64,000 bases of DNA from Gracilimonas sp965227785. Its GTDB lineage: Bacteria; Bacteroidota; Rhodothermia; Balneolales; Balneolaceae. Position 1 is the first letter of the stretch. Every line of letters starts with the position of its first letter. Shown piece after piece: positions 27,193 through 36,500 of this stretch. The stretch lies in assembly GCF_965227785.1 (NCBI RefSeq), contig NZ_OZ245785.1:434001-498000 (forward strand), written 5' to 3'. The notes beneath the pieces are model-generated. The model did not search any database and was not told the origin of the DNA. It saw only the letters and a program-made list of their open reading frames with translations. A program made the translations under genes and the position numbers.

Positions 27193-27922
27193 TTTCATAA
27201 AACCGGAATTATTGAATGATGAATCAATTTCCAGCTGGTTTACGCTGAGAAATCAGGAGTCGGTTCACCCCGAAAATGCCATACCTGGGTTAAATCTGGG
27301 ATTGAACACTGCTGAAAAAACGTCTGCAGTATTAACAAACAGACAGCTATTGCTTGCAGAAATCGGACTTGAGGAGAATCGGATTGCATACGGCGTTCAG
27401 GTTCACGAAACGAATATTAAGGAAGTGACTGTAGGCGGGGTTTATGAAGATACAGATGGATTTGTAACTACTGAGAAAGGCTTAGCCCTGGCTATTCAGG
27501 TTGCCGATTGTGCGGCGGTATTGTTGGGTGATTCTGAAAATAAGGTGATTGGTGCCGCTCATGCAGGCTGGAGAGGAGCCGTAGCTGACATTGTTCCAAA
27601 AACGATTCGGAAAATGAAGAACCTTGGAGCCGAATCTAAACATATTAATGCATTCGTGAGCCCGTGTATTTCTCAACAAAATTTTGAGGTTGGGGAAGAG
27701 GTAGCCGCTGAATTTCCGGACCAGTTTATAGACAGAACGAATTACGCCAAGCTACATGTTAACCTGAAAAGATTCATCGAACAGCAGCTGCTGAATGAAG
27801 GAATTTCACAAGCACATATTGAGATCAATGATTCCTGCACTATTGCTGATGAAAGCTTTTATTCCTACCGCCGACAAAAAGATAAAAGCGGGCGAATGAT
27901 GGGAATTATCAAATTGAACTAA
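27173..27922 (+). CDS. pgeF: Multicopper-polyphenol-oxidase-type purine nucleoside phosphorylase / editing protein (YfiH/PgeF)
   Basis: A 249-residue protein of the YfiH/LACC1 family. Members act on purine nucleosides, and E. coli PgeF removes L-Ser wrongly built into peptidoglycan precursors. Landmarks are VQVHET near 71-76, DGFVTTEKGLALAIQVADCAAVLLGD (Cys near 114), AHAGWRGAVADIV with the zinc His near 130, SPCISQQNFEVG and the C-terminal NDSCTIADESFYSYRR. The start overlaps aroE by 20 bases; a second ATG directly follows the first. It lies in the aroE-to-pssA operon. Confidence 0.88.
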   Translation: MMSSRINFIKPELLNDESISSWFTLRNQESVHPENAIPGLNLGLNTAEKTSAVLTNRQLLLAEIGLEENRIAYGVQVHETNIKEVTVGGVYEDTDGFVTTEKGLALAIQVADCAAVLLGDSENKVIGAAHAGWRGAVADIVPKTIRKMKNLGAESKHINAFVSPCISQQNFEVGEEVAAEFPDQFIDRTNYAKLHVNLKRFIEQQLLNEGISQAHIEINDSCTIADESFYSYRRQKDKSGRMMGIIKLN

Positions 27923-27935
27923 GAACTATTACGCA

Positions 27936-28835
27936 TTGAGAGTTAGCTATAGTCCCGGTTATGTTGCCGATATGCCTGATGATCACATCTTCCCGATGAA
28001 GAAATTTCGGGGTCTGCATCGTTATTTACTGGATAAAGAAGTTTTGAAACCGTCAGAGATTATTGAACCATCGATGGTTGATCAATCAAATCTGATTATG
28101 GCTCATACTCCTCGTTATACAAAAGCGATTTGGGAAGGCACGCTGGACAGGAAGGAAGAACGTAGGATGGGACTTCCCTGGAGTAAGTCGTTAGCTATAA
28201 GGTCGAGATTGGCCGTTCAGGGAACCATTAACGCAGGGCTTATGGCCCTTCAGGATGGAATTGCAGGGAATTTAGCCGGTGGAACCCATCACGCCATGCC
28301 CGATTTGGGAGAAGGATTCTGTGTATTTAATGATGTAGCCGTTGCCATTAAAGTACTCCAACAATCTAAATGGGTGAATAAAGTAATGGTGATCGATTGT
28401 GATGTTCATCAGGGTAATGGAACAGCTCATATTTTTTCGGAAGACCCAAGCGTTTTTACTTTTTCCATACATGGAGAAAAGAATTATCCCTTTAAGAAAC
28501 CACCCTCGGATTTAGATGTGGGTTTGCCGGATAAAACCGAAGACAAAGATTATCACAAAGCTTTAATCTCTGCACTTGATACCATTCTAAATGACTTCAA
28601 CCCGGATCTTGTGTATTACTTGGGCGGGATAGATCCACTGGAAGCCGATCATTTTGGCCGGCTTTCACTCACCCTAAAAGGACTTAGGGAAAGAGAGCGA
28701 ATAGTAATCGAAACCATCACCCAACGAAATCTACCTTTAGTGTTGTTATTGTCGGGTGGATATGCACCCACTGTAAATGATACGGTTGTTGCTCATGCAC
28801 AGATGTATGAAGTGGCAAAAGAAATGGGTTTTTAG
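27936..28835 (+). CDS. Histone deacetylase / acetoin utilisation-type family deacetylase
   Basis: A 299-residue arginase-fold zinc hydrolase. The active-site pair is in GGTHHAM near residues 116-118, the zinc ligands are Asp and His of IDCDVHQGNG near 153-155 and Asp of GGIDPLEAD near 231, and LLSGGYAP near 268 closes the pocket. Bacterial members remove acetyl groups from polyamines, acetyl-CoA synthetase or unknown substrates. The start is TTG at 27936, fourteen bases after pgeF. It is shorter than acetoin utilisation AcuC and resembles single-domain class IV-like enzymes. It is cotranscribed with aroE, dxr and phospholipid genes; the substrate is unknown. Confidence 0.88.
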   Translation: MRVSYSPGYVADMPDDHIFPMKKFRGLHRYLLDKEVLKPSEIIEPSMVDQSNLIMAHTPRYTKAIWEGTLDRKEERRMGLPWSKSLAIRSRLAVQGTINAGLMALQDGIAGNLAGGTHHAMPDLGEGFCVFNDVAVAIKVLQQSKWVNKVMVIDCDVHQGNGTAHIFSEDPSVFTFSIHGEKNYPFKKPPSDLDVGLPDKTEDKDYHKALISALDTILNDFNPDLVYYLGGIDPLEADHFGRLSLTLKGLRERERIVIETITQRNLPLVLLLSGGYAPTVNDTVVAHAQMYEVAKEMGF

Positions 28836-28841
28836 AAATCA

Positions 28842-30026
28842 TTGCTTAATTTGAAAAAGAATTTAACCGACAAGGATTTGAAGAAACAAAAACTGGCTAT
28901 TCTGGGATCAACGGGATCAATTGGTACACAGACGCTTGAGATAGTACGGCAGCACCCCGATAAGTTTGAAATAATTGCTCTTACCGCTCACTCTAACTGG
29001 GAACTGCTGGCTGAACAAGTAAAGGAATTTAAGCCTGACTATGTGTTAATCAGTAACCAAGATTATTATTCCAAATTAAAGAAAGCTGTATCCGGAACTA
29101 AAATAATGACTGGGTCAGAACATTTACCGGCTCTTGTTTCTTTACCTGAAGTGGATACCGTTTTGAATAGCCTTGTTGGTTTTGCCGGATTTGAATCTAC
29201 GTTGGAAGCGATTCGCTCAGGAAAGAAAGTGGCTTTGGCTAATAAAGAGTCCTTGGTTGTGGGTGGAGAATTGATCATGGAAGAACTAAAGAACTCTGAA
29301 GCTGAGCTTATTCCGGTTGATTCCGAGCACAGCGCCATGCTGCAATGTTTGGTGGGAGAGAACATGAGCGACATCGAGAAGATTATCATCACGGCCAGCG
29401 GTGGGCCTTTCAGAGAGCTTACTAAAGAGCAGATGCAGCAGGTTACCATTGAGCAGGCTCTTGATCACCCCAACTGGAGTATGGGGGCAAAAATCACCAT
29501 CGACTCCTCAACTATGATGAACAAAGGGCTTGAAATTATAGAAGCACACTGGCTTTTTGATCTTCCTGTAGAGAAAATCGAACCGGTTATTCACCCTCAG
29601 AGCATCATTCATTCCATGATCACTTTTATAGACGGTTCCAGCAAAGCACAGCTCGGTTTACCTGACATGAAAGTACCCATAATTTATGCATTGAGCTATC
29701 CCGAACGGCTCTCTTTAGACACTCCGAGAATGAACTGGAATGAAGCTCAAAATCTCACCTTCGAACCCGTTGATTTTGATAAGTTTCCCTGCGTTAGGCT
29801 GGCGATGGATAGTATTACAAAAGGTGGGTATGCTCCGGCCGTTTTAAACGCGGCCAACGAAGTTGCTGTTGAGCGATTTTTGAACAAAGAAATTGGTTAT
29901 ATTCACATCCCTGAAATTGTAAAAGAAAGTTTGGCTAACATCGAATCGAATGATAGTTTGAACACAGAGACGTTAAAAGAAATAGACAAAGAGACGCGAA
30001 GCTACGCGCATACAATTATTAAATAA
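28842..30026 (+). CDS. dxr: 1-deoxy-D-xylulose 5-phosphate reductoisomerase
   Basis: A 394-residue NADPH enzyme making 2-C-methyl-D-erythritol 4-phosphate, the second step of the MEP isoprenoid pathway. The N-terminal Rossmann loop is LGSTGSIGTQTLE near residues 21-33; LANKESLVVGG near 128 and VDSEHSAMLQCL near 155-166 carry metal ligands; and HPNWSMGAKITIDSSTMMNKG near 211 is the flexible loop region. Length is standard. The first codon is TTG at 28842, six bases after the HDAC gene, with another in-frame TTG at 28851. It overlaps nothing and precedes rseP by five bases. Confidence 0.96.
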   Translation: MLNLKKNLTDKDLKKQKLAILGSTGSIGTQTLEIVRQHPDKFEIIALTAHSNWELLAEQVKEFKPDYVLISNQDYYSKLKKAVSGTKIMTGSEHLPALVSLPEVDTVLNSLVGFAGFESTLEAIRSGKKVALANKESLVVGGELIMEELKNSEAELIPVDSEHSAMLQCLVGENMSDIEKIIITASGGPFRELTKEQMQQVTIEQALDHPNWSMGAKITIDSSTMMNKGLEIIEAHWLFDLPVEKIEPVIHPQSIIHSMITFIDGSSKAQLGLPDMKVPIIYALSYPERLSLDTPRMNWNEAQNLTFEPVDFDKFPCVRLAMDSITKGGYAPAVLNAANEVAVERFLNKEIGYIHIPEIVKESLANIESNDSLNTETLKEIDKETRSYAHTIIK

Positions 30027-30031
30027 TTTAC

Positions 30032-31372
30032 ATGGACTGGTTTTTAAGCTTATTAAATACGCTCCTTATTTTTGGTGGAGCCCTGATGATCCTGGTTTTT
30101 ATTCATGAACTGGGGCACTTTTTAGCAGCAAAGTTTTTCGGAATGCGGGTGGAGCGCTTTTCGATCGGATTTCCACCCCGAGTCTGGGGCTTCCAGAAAG
30201 GAGATACGGATTACTGTATTGGAGCAACCCCGCTTGGAGGATACGTGAAAATATCCGGGATGATTGATGAGAGTATGGACACGGATCATCTCGAAAAAGA
30301 ACCCGAGTCCTGGGAGTACCGAAGCAAACCAGTATGGCAGCGCATTGTTACCATCACGGCCGGCGTAATCTTTAATATGATTCTGGCTTTCTTCATCTAT
30401 TTTGGTCTGACTTACAGCCAGGGTAAAGCCGTTCTGCCTATCGATGAAACGGAAGGAATCTATGTACCTGAAACATCTATTCTCCATGAAATAGGATTTG
30501 AAACCGGAGACAAAATTGTAGGTGTGAACGGGCAAAGAGTTGCTTATTTCAATGAACTGGTTTCCGCATCTGAGCTTACTTCGGATAATCTCACATACAT
30601 GGTAATGAGAAACGGGCAACAGATATCGGTTCCTGTAACCCCCAATTTCCTTGATAGCTTGCAAACAAGAGGCTTCCTGGATCCGACCTATTCCTTCCCA
30701 AGCCAAATTTCATCGGTTCCAGCCGGAAGGCCGGCAGCCGAAGCGGGATTAGAGGCTGGTGATCGAATCGTCTCAGCAAATGGTGATACCGTTAAATACT
30801 GGGTTCAGTTGGTGGAGATTATCCAGAATGCAGATTCAGCCGTCAATTTTGGTGTCCAGCGAGACGACTCACTTTTCTACGCAGCCATCACTCCGGATCC
30901 TGAAACCAAAACGATCGGGATTGCTTCTCCCCAAATCCAAACACTGGGACTGAAACGTATCGAATATGGATTATGGGAATCTGTTGCCGAAGGATACAAT
31001 CAAACCGTTGAGCAAACCGTAGGAATTGTACAGGGCTTTACCCGGATGATAACCGGCGATATCTCAGTAACCCAAAACCTGGGCGGTCCTATTGCCATTG
31101 CCAGTATTACACGTGAAGCAACCGACCAAGCCGGATGGATAGGCTTCTGGAACATTACGGCGTTACTGAGTATCACGCTTGCGATTCTGAATATTTTACC
31201 GATCCCGGCTTTGGATGGCGGTCACCTTGTGTTTTTGCTTTACGAAGGTATTACCCGTCGAGAGCCCTCTGAAAAAGTTCGCATGATTGCTCAACAAATT
31301 GGTTTTTTTCTGATGATTGGATTATTCATTTTTGTAATGTTTAATGACGCATTCAGATACTTCGGACTTTAA
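30032..31372 (+). CDS. rseP: Site-2 intramembrane zinc metalloprotease RseP
   Basis: A 446-residue inner-membrane protease that cuts transmembrane anti-sigma factors and signal-peptide remnants. The zinc site HELGH is at residues 25-29 in the first helix, and the third ligand lies in ILPIPALDGGH near 388-398. Two PDZ domains fill the periplasmic region (about 130-200 and 225-300), recognised by ETGDKIVGVNGQRV and EAGDRIVSANGDTV. The dxr-rseP order is common in bacteria. It begins 5 bases after dxr and ends two bases before psd. Confidence 0.95.
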   Translation: MDWFLSLLNTLLIFGGALMILVFIHELGHFLAAKFFGMRVERFSIGFPPRVWGFQKGDTDYCIGATPLGGYVKISGMIDESMDTDHLEKEPESWEYRSKPVWQRIVTITAGVIFNMILAFFIYFGLTYSQGKAVLPIDETEGIYVPETSILHEIGFETGDKIVGVNGQRVAYFNELVSASELTSDNLTYMVMRNGQQISVPVTPNFLDSLQTRGFLDPTYSFPSQISSVPAGRPAAEAGLEAGDRIVSANGDTVKYWVQLVEIIQNADSAVNFGVQRDDSLFYAAITPDPETKTIGIASPQIQTLGLKRIEYGLWESVAEGYNQTVEQTVGIVQGFTRMITGDISVTQNLGGPIAIASITREATDQAGWIGFWNITALLSITLAILNILPIPALDGGHLVFLLYEGITRREPSEKVRMIAQQIGFFLMIGLFIFVMFNDAFRYFGL

Positions 31373-31374
31373 TT

Positions 31375-32028
31375 ATGTTATCTAAGGAAGGATTTCCCAC
31401 AATTGCACTTGTTCTAACCGTTACCATTCTGGTGTGTGGATTCGCTTATTATTTTTTGAACCACTGGTTTGCATACGTGATCTATACAGGAATGGGAATT
31501 CTGAGCTGCCTGACTATCTTTTTCTTCCGTGATCCCGACCGTAATATTCCTGAGGGCGAAAACCTGATTATCTCACCGGCTGATGGAAAAGTAGTTTTTG
31601 TGAAAGAAGTGAATGAAGAGGTGTATCTGAAAGGTAAAGCCACTCAGATCAGTATTTTTCTATCGCCATTGAATGTGCATGTGAACCGAAATCCGGTATC
31701 AGGATCTCTCGAATATGTAAAATATCATCCCGGAGAATACCTGATGGCATGGACCGAGCATGCTTCAGAGCTCAATGAACGAGCTGATTTTGGTGTTCTT
31801 CATTCTTCCAAGACAAAAATCTTCTTCCGTCAGATAACCGGTTTCCTTGCCCGACGAATTGTATATAACATTCAGGAAGGAGATGAACTAAAAGCGGGAG
31901 AGCGATTTGGTATTATGAAATTTGGGTCACGGATGGATGTTGTTGTGCCCGGAAACGTTGAGGTGAAGGTAAAACCCGGGGATACCACAAGGGCAGGAGA
32001 ATCAATTATTGGAGTTATTGACGAATGA
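31375..32028 (+). CDS. psd: Phosphatidylserine decarboxylase (small, archaeal-type proenzyme)
   Basis: A 217-residue proenzyme that decarboxylates phosphatidylserine to phosphatidylethanolamine. Two N-terminal membrane segments cover about residues 8-45. The core has ISPADGKVVFV near 62-72, SPLNVHVNRNPVSG near 95, and the self-cleavage site in KFGSRMDVVVP near residue 184, where Ser becomes the pyruvoyl group. The short length and FGS (not LGST) site place it with the soluble-type Psd of Bacteroidota. It overlaps pssA by four bases (ATGA), joining the two steps of phosphatidylethanolamine synthesis. Confidence 0.95.
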   Translation: MLSKEGFPTIALVLTVTILVCGFAYYFLNHWFAYVIYTGMGILSCLTIFFFRDPDRNIPEGENLIISPADGKVVFVKEVNEEVYLKGKATQISIFLSPLNVHVNRNPVSGSLEYVKYHPGEYLMAWTEHASELNERADFGVLHSSKTKIFFRQITGFLARRIVYNIQEGDELKAGERFGIMKFGSRMDVVVPGNVEVKVKPGDTTRAGESIIGVIDE

Positions 32029-32855
32029 AATACCCAATTCAGAAAAAATATCATTCTTTCAAACAACGACGTCAGCGCAGGAAAGAGCAAAAGCCGCCGG
32101 TAAATAAAAAAATCGCTGTTCCCAGTTTCTTTACGTTGATGAATCTTTTTAGCGGCTTTCTGGCTATTATTTCTATCTCAGACGGGGACTTCATCCGTGG
32201 AGCCTGGTTAATTGCTCTTGCCGGTTTATTTGATGTTTTTGACGGATTGATGGCACGCCTTGCCAACGCTACCAGTGATTTTGGAATTGAGCTGGACTCT
32301 ATCAGTGATATGGTTTCATTTGGAGTTGCACCGGGCTTTTTAATTTATAGCTGGAGTTTGCACGAACTGGGTTTTGTTGGAATTATGGTGAGCGCACTAC
32401 CGCCCCTTTGTGGTGCTGTTCGTTTAGCTCGCTTTAATGTGAATGCTAGGCTTCAGCCTCGTCCGGATTTCTTTGTTGGTTTACCGATCCCGGCTCAGGC
32501 CATAATACTGGGTGCTTTTTTCCTGACCTTCCGGGATTCAGTAGAATTATTTTCCTTTTTGGAAAATGGTGTGAATTCCGCATTGATACCCTTCATAGTG
32601 GTTATTTCCTTCTTGATGGTAAGTACTCTTCCTTTCGACAAAATTCCCCGCTTTGACAGAAAGACCATTAAAGAGCAAAAGGGGAAATTTGTGTTATTCC
32701 TTGTTTACCTGGTACTGATTTTGGCTTTCAAGGAATATGGATTAATGGCCGTTTTCACACTGTTTATGCTAAAGGGAATCATCGTTGGGGCTATTCAATT
32801 CTTTACTGATGATTATGGTCCGGTAGGGGTGGATGAATTTCAGGATTACAGCTGA
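32025..32855 (+). CDS. pssA: CDP-diacylglycerol--serine O-phosphatidyltransferase
   Basis: A 276-residue integral membrane enzyme making phosphatidylserine from CDP-diacylglycerol and serine, the substrate of the preceding psd. The CDP-alcohol phosphotransferase motif is present: DGLMARLANATSDFG followed by ELDSISDMVSFG near residues 70-100, with the D-G-x2-A-R-x8-G-x3-D-x3-D spacing. Six or seven hydrophobic segments follow. The first 25 residues are very basic and may lie on the membrane surface. It ends convergently with the wecB gene, overlapping it by ten bases. Confidence 0.95.
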   Translation: MKYPIQKKYHSFKQRRQRRKEQKPPVNKKIAVPSFFTLMNLFSGFLAIISISDGDFIRGAWLIALAGLFDVFDGLMARLANATSDFGIELDSISDMVSFGVAPGFLIYSWSLHELGFVGIMVSALPPLCGAVRLARFNVNARLQPRPDFFVGLPIPAQAIILGAFFLTFRDSVELFSFLENGVNSALIPFIVVISFLMVSTLPFDKIPRFDRKTIKEQKGKFVLFLVYLVLILAFKEYGLMAVFTLFMLKGIIVGAIQFFTDDYGPVGVDEFQDYS

Positions 32856-33940
32856 TTTACGATCACTTCTCTAATAATCTCAGCTGCATCTCCTTTACCA
32901 TAAACGGAAGAAGCATCCGGACGAGAATTTGATGCTAACATGGCGTTTGTCTGTTTTACTATAGCATCTTCATCGGTGCCAACCAGATACCCCAGTCCGC
33001 TTTCAATCAGCTCTTGTCTTTCCGTTTCATTTCTTAGCACTAACACCGGTTTCCCAAGGGCGGAGGCTTCTTCCTGAATTCCACCGGAGTCGGTTAGAAT
33101 AATGTCAGCACGTTTCAGGATGTGTAAAAAAGATAAGTAGTCGAAAGGCTCTGTTTGTATAAAACGGTTGTCGGGCATTTCAACCTGTTCAACTGCAGCA
33201 AGTACATTTGGGTTGGGGTGAGCAGGGAAAATAACAGTCAGATCTTCATTTGAAGCTAAAAGCCGTTTTACGGCTCTGAAAACATTTTCCAAGGGCTTAC
33301 CATGATTCTCTCTCCGGTGGGCTGTCAGCACTATTAGTTTTTGGCTGTCATTAATTTCAGTGAGAATATCGGGTGCAGATTCACTGAATACTTTCGAATT
33401 GGTAATTCTGTTCAATGCATCAATCACGGTATTACCTGTAACAGAAATAGATTTTTCTGTGATACCTTCTTTCAACAGGTTTTGCTTGTTCAGTTCTGTG
33501 GGAGCAAAATGGAAACGCGCCAAATGGGTAATTTGCCGGCGGTTCATCTCTTCGGGAAAGGGGTAGTAAGGATTATGGCTTCGCAATCCTGCTTCAACAT
33601 GAAGCACCGGGATTTTTTGATAGAAAGCAGACAGAGCGGTAAGATAAGAGGTCGTGGTATCTCCCTGAACCATTACAAAATCAGGTTTAACTTCCTCCAA
33701 TACTTTTTTCAACTTCGGGAGAAGGGATTGGGAAAGCTCAAATAAATCCTGATTCGGCTTCATGATACCAAGATTAATATCCGGCTGAATGGCAAACAGA
33801 GAAAGCATGGGATCGACAAGTCCTTCATGCTGACCTGTATGCAGAACCGTTACATCCATATGATCTTTGAGTTCTTGGATAACGGGAGCCAGTTTAATGA
33901 CTTCGGGTCGAGTTCCGAATGCGATCAAAATCTTCTTCAT
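32846..33940 (-). CDS. wecB: UDP-N-acetylglucosamine 2-epimerase (non-hydrolysing)
   Basis: A 364-residue cytosolic enzyme making UDP-ManNAc from UDP-GlcNAc. Motifs are FGTRPEVIKLAPVI near 8-21, HTGQHEGLVDPMLS near 36-49, VQGDTTTSYLTALSAF near 90, HVEAGLRS near 115, LTAHRRENHG near 205 and ILTDSGGIQEEA near 285. Length and order are typical. It is the last gene of a nine-gene surface-glycan/PorV operon, overlapping the preceding glycosyltransferase by four bases. It would supply an activated amino sugar for the glycan made by its neighbours. Confidence 0.95.
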   Translation of the reverse strand: MKKILIAFGTRPEVIKLAPVIQELKDHMDVTVLHTGQHEGLVDPMLSLFAIQPDINLGIMKPNQDLFELSQSLLPKLKKVLEEVKPDFVMVQGDTTTSYLTALSAFYQKIPVLHVEAGLRSHNPYYPFPEEMNRRQITHLARFHFAPTELNKQNLLKEGITEKSISVTGNTVIDALNRITNSKVFSESAPDILTEINDSQKLIVLTAHRRENHGKPLENVFRAVKRLLASNEDLTVIFPAHPNPNVLAAVEQVEMPDNRFIQTEPFDYLSFLHILKRADIILTDSGGIQEEASALGKPVLVLRNETERQELIESGLGYLVGTDEDAIVKQTNAMLASNSRPDASSVYGKGDAAEIIREVIVNQL

Positions 33941-34968
33941 GCCAAGATTAGTTTATATTGATTAGCCGTTAACTCTGCTACCCGTTTCCAGGAATAATTC
34001 TCAAGAATATGATTCTTCAGGGCATCTGAGGTTTTTTTATCCAACGCTTTCTTTATTCCTTTTAGGATCGACTTAGAAGAATCCGGATTAATAAACTCAG
34101 CATATCCATCAAAGTAATCTTTAGTGCCGCCTCGCTCAGTTATAACGATTTTCGAACCTGCCAAACCCGCTTCCATAGCTGCAATTCCGGGCGTTTCGAA
34201 TTGGGAGGGAAGCACAAAAACACTACTGGCAGCATAAGCAGAAGCAAGCAGCTCAGAATCATGATCAAGGGTGTCAATCAGGATCACATTCCCAGCTTTC
34301 TCTGCTAAGTTTCTACATTTTTCTCCGTACTCATCCGAATAAAGAGACCCAATGATTACAACGGGAGTATCTATTTCATTTGCTACTTCAAGCAACTTAA
34401 TTACATTCTTTCGTTCAGCCCCGACCTGACCGGCAAACAGAACAAAGTCTTTCAATCCATAGGTCTCGGTAAACAACTTCGCTGAAGCCTCAGCAAACTT
34501 TTGTTCAACTCCATTGGGGACAACCTGAATCTGATCTTCGGAGATTGAAAAGCCATCACGAATAAGCTTAGCCTCAGCCGAGGTGTTTGGTAAAACCACA
34601 TCTGCTTTACGGCATAATTCGGTTTTTACACTAAAGTCTGAACGGATTCCGGTTCCAAAAACAAAACTAAGACGTTCCACTCTTAATGCTCGTTTGATAA
34701 AGGCGGCTTTCCTATTGGAAAAAAAAACAGGAGAAAGGGCAAGGGGTAATCCCATCGCTTTAATCTGATCTACAATTCCCACATTCTCAATGGAAGCTCC
34801 GAATACATGAATCAGATCAAGATCCATCTTTCTAATATCATCCCAGGGCGAAATCAGGTATGGATCAACTTCGAAAGATGTGATATGCTTGGTTGTCATT
34901 AAAGCCTGGGTTCTGAGTCCACCGCTTACAGCGGCAATACTCATCGGAGAAACATAACCTACCTTCAT
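33937..34968 (-). CDS. GT4-type glycosyltransferase
   Basis: A 343-residue GT-B glycosyltransferase. The opening VGYVSPMSIAAVSGGLRTQ fits an acceptor-side N-domain, the donor-side domain has LFAGQVGAERKNVIKLLEVA near 175-195, and the retaining GT4 signature E-x7-E is in FETPGIAAMEAGLAGSKIV near 263. The protein is a little short for the family. It overlaps both neighbours by four bases (wecB downstream, deacetylase upstream), so its sugar is likely added to the same surface glycan. The donor and acceptor are unknown. Confidence 0.88.
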   Translation of the reverse strand: MKVGYVSPMSIAAVSGGLRTQALMTTKHITSFEVDPYLISPWDDIRKMDLDLIHVFGASIENVGIVDQIKAMGLPLALSPVFFSNRKAAFIKRALRVERLSFVFGTGIRSDFSVKTELCRKADVVLPNTSAEAKLIRDGFSISEDQIQVVPNGVEQKFAEASAKLFTETYGLKDFVLFAGQVGAERKNVIKLLEVANEIDTPVVIIGSLYSDEYGEKCRNLAEKAGNVILIDTLDHDSELLASAYAASSVFVLPSQFETPGIAAMEAGLAGSKIVITERGGTKDYFDGYAEFINPDSSKSILKGIKKALDKKTSDALKNHILENYSWKRVAELTANQYKLILA

Positions 34969-36500
34969 AATCGCCCCCGGTTTTTCCAGTCCAAAAGTGA
35001 AGTTTTAAGTAGTTTTAAATCCCGTTTTCTCATTTCAGATACCTCCTCAGGCTGAGGAAGATAGGGCTTCGAATACTTTAATTTTGTTGTTTTTGTAAGG
35101 TTGATGGTATCCTTATCCGTTGATACCAAATCAAACTCTAAGTGGTTCATGGATACCTGAATCAACTTATCAGGATCTGAAGATCGTTCGATGGTGACTT
35201 TGCCATCTGATAAATATGCTTCGAAGCCGAATCTTTCCCGTTCTTTCCAAAAGGCAGCAAACTCTCCAAAAGTAAGATTTTCAAATTCATGTATGTCACT
35301 GAGCTCCAATAAGTGATCGATAACAGAAAGCCCTGGTTGCAAAGGGTGGTGGTAGAACAAAGCAGGTTCAAACCGAGTCAATTTATTTAGCAACACATCT
35401 TCGAAATACCCCTTCATGTCTTCATTGGAATATTTACGCCGATTCAGGCTTCCCGTACATATGGGATGAATGGGGATTTGAAGGGGGAGTTGGTCTTCAA
35501 CCAGCTGCAGCGGTAATCCATCATAGCAAAAGGTGAACTCAGAAGTGTATTCGAAATCAAAATTCTTAAGAGATTTTTTGAGCGCAGTATTCCAGATACC
35601 ATAGGGTGCACAGAAGCCATAAAACTCAATATTGGCTTGTTCGAGATGCTTTTCACCGTTTTGAATATTTTGGTCAACCTTTTTGAAAGAATCAGAAGTA
35701 CCGTGTTCAAAACCATGAAGAGCAAATTCCTGCTTCTGATAAGAATTAAAGTGAGTGAGCCAATCTTTATGTGCTTCTACATGTAAGAACCACGTAGCTG
35801 ACTTCTGGTGCTTATGAATCGTTTCATAAAGATTGTCCATAGACTTCTTATCGCCAAAATCACTGTCGATCCGAAAACAGAAAACCGGTTTTGCTGTTGG
35901 CGAAGTCCACTTCTCGATGAATGGCAAGGACCTTCGAAAGTGCAGTTCTTTTAGTACGGCTTTCAGAACTTCAGCGAGCTCATGTTTGGATACTTTGCTG
36001 ACAATTTCGTCCGGATGTTCTCCATTTCTGCTAAAAAATCGTTTTCTAATATACCCTGTAGTTTGTAACAGTTCAGCTACATCAACACCGATAGAAGCAA
36101 GATTTGAATGGTCTTCAGGGGATAAATAAACCAATCCTTCCAATAACTCACTATCCGAATAAAGCTCTACTTTAGTATGTACATCTGCATGAGAAATGTG
36201 AGATAAGAAGCCTTCACGATCATAATTGATGAGCGTGTCTTCACGGGATGAATGGGTTTGACTTTTCTTAAGGAAGACCAGATTGTCACCTACTTCTAAC
36301 AAACCGCCATTATTCTTCACGAAGAATTTCAGGGCTGAACGCTGTGCTTTTCCAGGTTTTTTGTTTAGAATAATGACACTGTATTCCTTATGCAGTTCTA
36401 AGTCGTAATTCACTTCTTCAAACCACACACCCAGCTGATTCAAAATTGCATCCCAGGCTGCATTCCTTTTCTGAATACCTATACACAATCGCTGCGTCAT
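34965..36500 (-). CDS. NodB-like polysaccharide deacetylase-family protein with long N-terminal extension
   Basis: I chose the ATG at 36500, which gives a four-base ATGA overlap with the flippase; a longer start at 36524 would overlap by 28. The protein has 511 residues. The first 200 are of unknown fold. Deacetylase motifs follow: FRIDSDFGD near 213 (the Asp pair of CE4 motif 1), FALHGFEHG near 262 (HxxxH metal site) and CAPYGIWNT near 297. No signal peptide is present, so it probably acts in the cytoplasm or as a peripheral protein, unlike most CE4 enzymes. It lies between a flippase and a GT4 gene in the glycan operon. Substrate is unknown, but an N-acetylated sugar is expected from the neighbouring wecB. 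Confidence 0.8.
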   Translation of the reverse strand: MTQRLCIGIQKRNAAWDAILNQLGVWFEEVNYDLELHKEYSVIILNKKPGKAQRSALKFFVKNNGGLLEVGDNLVFLKKSQTHSSREDTLINYDREGFLSHISHADVHTKVELYSDSELLEGLVYLSPEDHSNLASIGVDVAELLQTTGYIRKRFFSRNGEHPDEIVSKVSKHELAEVLKAVLKELHFRRSLPFIEKWTSPTAKPVFCFRIDSDFGDKKSMDNLYETIHKHQKSATWFLHVEAHKDWLTHFNSYQKQEFALHGFEHGTSDSFKKVDQNIQNGEKHLEQANIEFYGFCAPYGIWNTALKKSLKNFDFEYTSEFTFCYDGLPLQLVEDQLPLQIPIHPICTGSLNRRKYSNEDMKGYFEDVLLNKLTRFEPALFYHHPLQPGLSVIDHLLELSDIHEFENLTFGEFAAFWKERERFGFEAYLSDGKVTIERSSDPDKLIQVSMNHLEFDLVSTDKDTINLTKTTKLKYSKPYLPQPEEVSEMRKRDLKLLKTSLLDWKNRGRL

